DNA of 22,113 bases, from positions 1 to 22,113 of the forward strand of contig JAVKOQ010000639.1 of the NCBI GenBank assembly GCA_031835245.1, in the 5' to 3' direction. The notes under the pieces were generated by a model. That model was not told where the DNA came from. It saw only the letters and a program-made list of their open reading frames with translations, and ran no database searches. The translations under genes and the position numbers were made by a program. Position 1 is the first letter of the stretch. The number at the start of each line of letters is the position of its first letter. The stretch comes from Balamuthia mandrillaris (lineage: Eukaryota > Discosea > Longamoebia > Balamuthiidae). Positions 16,435-22,113 of this stretch are shown here, one piece after another.

Positions 16435-19081
16435 TCAGTCGTCTTCATCCTCATCGTCATCATCCTCGTCTTCTCCAGAACCTTCTTCGTCCGCTTCTTC
16501 CAGCCACTTCAAGAACGGAGCACACTGTGCGGCGATACAAATGGGTTGCTCAGTAAAAACATTTTCGGGAAAAAAGACAACATAACAAAGACGGACCTGT
16601 TTAAGGAAGCGTTGCGACTGAGGTTCGGATGATTCCTTTTGTTTGTCGACCCACTCCCAAATGGCATCCTCATCCAAGATTTCAATGTCATACAGCGAAT
16701 GCAAGATAAGTTGAAAGGCTTTTGCCACGTCTGCATTCTCCTCTGCGTATTTCTTTATTTTGTTTTTATAGAAATATTAGATGCCAGAAAGGAAGAAAAA
16801 GAAACAGAGAGAAACAATAACGAGAATAACAATCATTTACCTGAGCGCAGGCAATGAGACCCATTTCTTCTTCCAAAGAACTAAGATAGCCCTCCATGAG
16901 GCCTCCCCACTTCCGAAGAATGGTGGGAATGGATTTGGAGACATCCACCTTTTTATTTTCCTGTGCAATGTCCAGCAACGTTGGAAGCACCACCAAAGCA
17001 CCTTTTTTTGGTTTTGGAAGCAAGTTGGAGAGAGAGAGAGAGAGAGAGAGGAGGTGAGATACGAAATGCAGACATAGAGAGAAGATGAAAGGAAAAACGT
17101 ACAGTCATAAAATGTTCGGTTCTCAAACGTAAGTTTGAGAGTTTTAGTTTCGAGCCTAAGATTTTCTAGGGCGTGGTTTTCTTCCACAGCACGACGCACT
17201 GTTGCTCCTACCTCCGACACCCATCCTGTAACAAAGCAGCATTAGATTTAATAATATTTGCCTTAGGGAAAAGAAAGAGAAAACGTACGTCGAGCCTCTT
17301 CTTCGCTATCAATAATTGGCGCCTGTGTTCCGTTTTCACTTTCGCTTTCTGACTCTGATTCGGAATCTGATCCAGAGTCTGCACCAACCAAATAACCTCC
17401 TGTCGGCACTGTTATTACAAAAAAACACAACGTTAGTTTTGAGCGTCTTCCTCATCTCTCGCCTCTCATTTTTCTCTTTTAGGCGTTCTTCCTGTTCGGT
17501 GTACATACCGAGTTGAGACATGCGGTCTTTTTCTATCCACCGAAGACCTTCGCCCCCTTTGCCTAAACTGGTCTCCACTGCGCCTTCCATTTGGCACCGA
17601 GTGAGCTTGCTGAACGGCTCCAACAAAAAGCCCGTTCCTACGATCACTTTGTAGGATAAGATGCAGCCCTTACTGATAGTGGCGTTTTGCAAAACTTTCA
17701 CGTCATTGCAAAGAAGAGAGTTGGAGATGGTGACCCCGTCCTCAATGACCACATCATCCCACAAAAATGAGCCTTGAATGTTCACGTTTTTCCCTAATAT
17801 TTGTACCATGTTAAACATTTCGTAATAACATAGAGGACACGAAATGAACAATGAGATGACGGAAGGAGTAGAACTAAACCAATTTTGCAGTTTCTGCCAA
17901 TAACAGTATGGGAGATATGAGTATTTTCTCCGACTTCTGTGCCCTCTCCTAACACTGTCTCTCTGCCAATAACACATGATCTTTGTGGTCATAATGTTAA
18001 TAAATAGATTAAATAAAATTATTGCATTGAGAGAGAGAGAGAGAGAGCAAGAGCGAGAGAGCGCACCTGGCAAGTTTTATGTTTTCTTCTTTGTAAACAT
18101 TGGAGCGATAATAGGAGAAGGATGTGGTTCCCATGAAATTACAATCCGGGACCATTGGATAACTCCACCGATACATAATGTCCTTACTAATACAGGAATT
18201 AGGCCACATAAAGCGAGTGAGTGAGAGAGAGAGTCTAACCTGACAGAGGCATAGGTCTGTAAAATGTTGACTCGTGCAGCATATTCGTTTGAAATGGTGT
18301 GAGTGAAGATCTTATATTTGTAAACCTCATCATTAACAACTCCAATGATAAAGTCTTGTCGGAGGTCATCGTAGTCGAAGTTGTCAGCGCACACTTGAAG
18401 CACCTTGTTTGTTAAAAAACGCCATAATGAGAATTCTTTTGGAAAAATAATAACAAAAATAGCTTGAGAGAAGAGAGAGAGAGAGAGAGAAGATAGTAAA
18501 TTCAACGTTACCTCGGGTGAGCAAATGTCGATTCGACAGTCCAACAAGTCATAGCGAAACTGAACCGAAGAGTGTTCCTCAAAGGCATCAACATCCAAAT
18601 ACATCGACTTTTGTTTGGGCTCGTTCTCGTAGTGAAGCAGCTGGCCGGAGGTAGGATCGATCACCACGATGCTGTCGTCCTCCTGCGAGCGTGTCCTATG
18701 CGTTGGAGCTGCCTTCTTGAAAACAACCGTCATGATAGCTCGTTTGTCTTTCGCTCTTCGATCTCTATAATATTTAGGGCTTTGCGTTAACGCAAAGACT
18801 ACAAAAAAAAGAGTAGCTAGCAAAGCCAGAGAAGGGATGGAAGAAGAGTAGATTACTTGTGAGCTTTCAACACTCCATCGAGCTTCATGTTGGAAATAAC
18901 GTCGCCGCTGATGAGAATAAAGTCCGCGTTGATGATCTGGAGGTTGTAGATCTCCCGCAACGCGTCTCCGGTGCTGGTGCATTTGGTCGAGACCACCGTC
19001 TTCAGCGTAAGGTTGGGCGAAGTGCTCCACTTGGAGTTACTTTGTGGTCATTTGTAAGTAACCAAAACAGATGCCAACGGA

Positions 19082-19120
<39 letters not shown>

Positions 19121-19518
19121 GGAAAAAATAAAAATATATATATAGAATAGAAACCTGAGATAATTTTGGATGAGAGCAGCTTTCCAACAACAAAACACTA
19201 TTATTTCTTGCACGCCAGCAGAGACCAAAAACTCTAGCGTGTAGTCCAACGTAGGCAGATTGACCAGCGGCAAAAGCGACTACATTTGTTTTTTTTTTTT
19301 TTTTGCTGTTAGTTTTTTTTAAAAAAAAAAAGCAGTGGAGGCAAAGAGGTTAACCCAACCCGTGGCATTTCAAACGTGACGGGAGCAAACTTAGTGTCAA
19401 AACTATCGGCCAGAACGACCGCCTGCAACACCTGTTGCACCTTGGGTGCGCCGCCGCCAGACATCTCTCTCTTCTCTTCTCTCTTCTCTTCAGCTTTCTT
19501 TTTGAGCTTTTTTTGCAT
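16435..19518 (-). CDS. EIF2B5: Translation initiation factor eIF2B, epsilon subunit
   Basis: Thirteen exons on the minus strand: 19518-19360, 19279-19155, 19039-18857, 18764-18512, 18403-18240, 18186-18067, 17980-17880, 17793-17509, 17408-17289, 17225-17103, 17001-16841, 16752-16597, 16524-16435. Phases agree throughout and give 679 residues (human 721). This is the catalytic subunit of the guanine-nucleotide exchange factor that recycles eIF2. N-terminal nucleotidyltransferase-like domain: [73 protein letters not shown]. Left-handed beta-helix: [33 protein letters not shown]. An acidic Ser-Glu linker ([13 protein letters not shown]) follows. C-terminal W2/HEAT domain ends [15 protein letters not shown] plus an acidic tail, the eIF2-contacting part. 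Translation could start at MSGGGAPK, 18 codons later. The last-exon acceptor could instead be at the ACTGAG upstream, adding a few residues. Confidence 0.95.
17028..17051. repeat. (GA)n in eIF2B epsilon intron
   Basis: GA dinucleotide run inside the intron 17002-17102. It reads CT on the sense strand. A similar run is in the intron 17981-18066 (18029-18047). Confidence 0.9.
18466..18491. repeat. (GA)n in eIF2B epsilon intron
   Basis: GA dinucleotide run inside the intron 18404-18511, near its donor end. It reads CT on the sense strand. Confidence 0.88.
19084..19119. repeat. (GA)n in eIF2B epsilon intron
   Basis: About 17 GA units inside the intron 19040-19154, followed by a TATATATA stretch. 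It reads CT on the sense strand. Confidence 0.92.
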
Positions 19519-19813
19519 TATCTTTCAAGTCATAACCGTAGACCCCTCAACCAAAAGTCGACGTAAAAGAAATCGTGGAATTCTTTCCTCAACGTCGACA
19601 TGAGTCGTATTAGTGTCGACGTGAAAACCAGTCGACAGAAAATAGCTGGAAACACCAACGAAGAGTCAAGTGGAAACACAGCAGAGAGAGACAGCGAAGG
19701 TTTGTTTGTTCTTCTCTCGTGGGTGGGTTGGGGTGCTCTCATGTGAGGGGGGGTTCTTGAACCAAACATTTAAACAGCAAAAATTACAAAAAAAAACAAC
19801 AAAAAGCATAGAG
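19519..19813. promoter_or_regulatory. Bidirectional promoter, eIF2B epsilon / PSMD10, with four GTCGAC sites
   Basis: Four copies of the 6-bp palindrome GTCGAC fall within 80 bp: 19557-19562, 19594-19599, 19615-19620 and 19631-19636. Two sit in near-identical context (GTCGACGT followed by AAAA or GAAAA). About 0.02 copies would be expected by chance. The cluster is 39-118 bp from the eIF2B epsilon start and 178-257 bp from the PSMD10 start, a natural position for a shared promoter. No coding sequence is supported in the 295 bp. Confidence 0.55.
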
Positions 19814-20781
19814 ATGCAGGATACGGTGAGAGCAGGTGGAGTGGACACACTCTTCAACGCGGCCGCTGCTGGCAAGCTGGAGCTTGTGCAAAGGATGGTG
19901 GAGCAGGAAGGCGGCGACGTGCGTAGTGTCGACGATGATGAGCGCACTGCCTTTCACGTTCGTTTTGCTCTTTCTTTTGTTGTCCTAGCGTTCTTCTCAC
20001 TGATTAAAAAAAAATGACCTATAGTGGGCGGCAGCAGGAGGTCATGTGCCTGTGATGGAGTATTTGCTGCGGAAAGGAGCCGCGGTGGACACGCAGGACG
20101 ACAGCGGCTGGTCTCCTTTGCTCTCTGCGGCTAGCTCCGGCAAGCTGGACGCCGTCCGCTTCCTCCTCCAAAACGGCGCCGACGTGAACCAAGCCAATGA
20201 CACCAAAAGGTACTTTGCTTTCTACCAAGAGGAGCAGGAAGGAGAGAAGGAGAAGGAGAGGTAGGCATTGCTTCGAACGCAAGAGGAATGCTAACATGAT
20301 GATACACACTGGTGCCACAGAACGGCATTGCATTATGCGAGCAGCAAGGGGCGGGAGGACATAGTGGAGGCGCTGCTATCCGCAGGGGCCCGCACCAACC
20401 CGGTAGACGTGAGCGGCTGCACTCCATTGCACCGAGCGGCCACCAACGGCAACACTCGCATCCTTGACATGCTCCTCCAAAAGGGCTGCCCTCTCGACAA
20501 ACAGAACAAGCTCGGCGAGACCGCTGTTCGTATCTTATCTCCCTTTAATTCTCTCTGCTTCTCTCTTCACGTTCTTCTTGCTTTTTATTTACATGCAACA
20601 AAACCAACGAAACAAAAAGTTGCACAATGCAACACAAGAAGGAAACGTGGATGCCGTTCGGTTGTTGCTCCAGAAAGGAGCAAGCACCGATATCACCTCC
20701 AAGGACGACTTTCGTGCCATCGACTGCGCTCCCTCTCAAGAGATCTTTGATTTGCTTCGCAGCGCCGCCTCTTCTTCGTAA
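19814..20781 (+). CDS. PSMD10: Gankyrin-like ankyrin-repeat protein (26S proteasome assembly chaperone PSMD10)
   Basis: Four exons (19814-19957, 20025-20209, 20321-20525, 20620-20781) give 231 residues with matching phases (human PSMD10 is 226). Almost the whole protein is ankyrin repeats, each boundary resembling gankyrin: LFNAAAAGKLELVQRMVEQ, RTAFHWAAAGGHVPVMEYLL, DDSGWSPLLSAASSGKLDAV, KRTALHYASSKGREDIVEAL, SGCTPLHRAATNGNTRILDM, GETALHNATQEGNVDAVRLL and a degenerate last repeat ending DLLRSAASSS. In animals and yeast this protein binds the Rpt3 ATPase and helps build the 19S regulatory base. The GWSPL second-repeat motif, repeat number and total length favour gankyrin over a generic ankyrin protein. 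The introns use donors GTTCGT (twice) and GTACTT. It is expressed divergently from eIF2B epsilon. Confidence 0.87.
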
Positions 20782-20847
20782 ACCATAACTTTAGCTTCTC
20801 TTTCGTCTTTGTCAATAATCACTTCTTTCTTTCTTCTTTAATGGTGA
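20782..20847. other. 66-bp tail-to-tail spacer
   Basis: The complete spacer between the stops of PSMD10 (+) and the SEC6 gene (-). It is T/C-rich on the + strand, with CAATAAT in the middle but no exact AATAAA. Confidence 0.7.
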
Positions 20848-22113
20848 TCACTTTCTATCTTCTTTCTTCAATAAGTTTTGCACCGACTGAAGTTTCGAGG
20901 AAAGCGTTGGTGTGGAGACATCCGCAAAGAATCCTGTAGTCTTTTCTCTCGGGGAAGCATCCAGCGTGTTCTTCTCTCTTCCCTCTGTGTCTTCTCCTTT
21001 CTCCTTTTCGTTGTTGTCTCTCTTTTCTTGTATACTGGCAGCCGCTTGGGTGCACGCCTCGATCGCTTCCTTCATCTTGCCTTTGTCCAGGTCCGTTCTT
21101 CGTTGGATGAGAGAGGTGAGCATGGTCAGCGTGGCATCTTTGTTGTGTTGCATCAATTGGTTGAAGTACATCACTATCATATGCGGCTCTCTGGTTGTTT
21201 GTTTTTTAAATGTCAGAAAGAAAAGATGGAGAGAGAAGAAAGGAGGTAGGAGGAAAAGGAGAAAGGAGAACAGAAAATGAGAAAGAGAAGAACGTACGAA
21301 TCCAGGAGCTCACGAATGTCGCTAAGAAGTTGAAGGTAAATCTTATAATGCTTTTCTCGAAGGTTGGTATGTTTGCGGCAGAGATCTCGGAGCAGCTCTT
21401 CGTCTTCCTTCAGTCGGTCCACCGTTTTTTTGCTCAACGGGAGAGCCTTCTTGTTAAATAGTTCTGATACGTATCTGCGAAGAAAACGTTCTATACATTC
21501 TTTCGCCTTTTATTGTTTGTTGGTCAGAAGAAGAGAAGATAAGAAAAAGAAAAGGTAGAATAAAGAGAACAGAGAAAAAAAGAACAAAGACGAAAACGTA
21601 CAAGTTTCGAGAAAGAAGCTTCCGTAATGTGTCCTTTGACCTCATTCTCAAAGTAATCCTTCAATGTTTCAATGATCTGTCCAGTAATATCCTCCTCATA
21701 CCACTCCTTCTTGAATAACATCTTCAGCGCCTCCTCCAAGTCCTCAAATATGGTATTGGCCAGAGCGTCTACAGTGCGATCAGCCAGTAGAGTGAAACGA
21801 GCAGCCACCAAGTCAAACTCTCCGTGAAGAGTTTCTTCGTCCTCTGCCGAGACGAGAAGTTTTTGGGATTTGTGGAGAAGCTCTTGTGTGTACTCAAAAC
21901 ATTTGCTGTAGTTGTTGATGAGAGCCATTAGGTACTCCAGATAGAGTCCTTGCCATTCATCTGATTCGGTATTGTTTTTGGTTGTAAATAAAAGAAGGAA
22001 GAAGGAAGAAGGAAGAAGGAAGGGACTAACCTTTGAGCATATGGAATGTGTTTTCTTGAAACCTGTGAAGAACACGAATGCATTCTTCCACCACTCCACC
22101 AATAAACTGAAAA
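20848..22113 (-). CDS. EXOC3: Exocyst complex subunit SEC6/EXOC3, C-terminal part
   Basis: The last four exons of a minus-strand gene whose 5' part lies beyond the window: 22106-22031, 21960-21602, 21506-21298 and 21190-20848, phases consistent. The most upstream visible exon begins after a TTTTCAG acceptor at 22107-22113. The C-terminal Sec6 pattern is clear: FIGGVVEECIRVLHRFQEN, FDLVAARFTLLADRTVDAL followed by FEDLEEALKMLFKKEWYEE, ETLKDYFENEVKGHITEA, ERFLRRYVSELFNKKAL, TVDRLKEDEELLRDLCRK and LTSLIQRRTDLDKGKMKEAI. Sec6 is a rod-shaped helical subunit of the octameric exocyst, which tethers secretory vesicles to the plasma membrane. The tail after the helical domain is charged and likely disordered. 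All three complete introns (107, 95 and 70 nt) are pyrimidine-rich on the sense strand. Confidence 0.86.

Noticed and set aside
1-22113. tRNA, rRNA, transposon or virus-derived sequence
   Set aside because: I looked for tRNA T-loop signatures, long terminal or inverted repeats and transposase, reverse transcriptase or capsid motifs, and saw none.

Overview
The window is nuclear DNA of a unicellular eukaryote (protist). Its genes are packed closely, and most are broken by many short spliceosomal introns (53-305 nt in my models, plus one apparent 32-nt intron). The lineage cannot be fixed from the sequence. Exons have balanced composition, while introns and spacers are full of CT, TTC and T/A runs. 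No rRNA, tRNA, CRISPR, transposon or virus-like element was recognised. All gene models below were spliced by hand from GT-AG pairs, with reading phase checked at every junction.

Layout: unknown small protein (-, 47-382) | glycosyltransferase (+, 1613-3040) converging on a PP2C phosphatase (-, 3106-5049) | BSDC1-like BSD-domain protein (+, 5426-7290), unknown multi-pass membrane protein (+, 7782-9525) and uracil-DNA glycosylase (+, 9675-11658), the last converging on a CxxC/HxxxC zinc-finger protein (-, 12000-12592) | intronless PPR protein (+, 12906-16370) converging on eIF2B epsilon (-, 16435-19518) | gankyrin/PSMD10 (+, 19814-20781) converging on the exocyst subunit SEC6/EXOC3 (-, 20848 to beyond the window edge). 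Genes mostly alternate as divergent pairs sharing a short promoter and convergent pairs with very short tail-to-tail spacers. Three of the four convergent spacers are 65, 64 and 66 bp.

The genes are conserved housekeeping functions: protein dephosphorylation, base-excision repair, organelle RNA metabolism, translation initiation, proteasome assembly and exocytosis. They form no obvious pathway. The unusual content is in gene structure and regulation. (1) Pyrimidine microsatellites in introns always lie with the pyrimidine strand as sense. (2) Splice sites are atypical, with GTNCGT donors and A-rich AAG acceptors. (3) A GTCGAC / TCGATA motif recurs in the promoters. (4) A TGACGT cluster lies in the first divergent region. 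(5) The catalytic HPSPL motif of the UNG gene sits on a 29-nt micro-exon behind a 32-nt intron.
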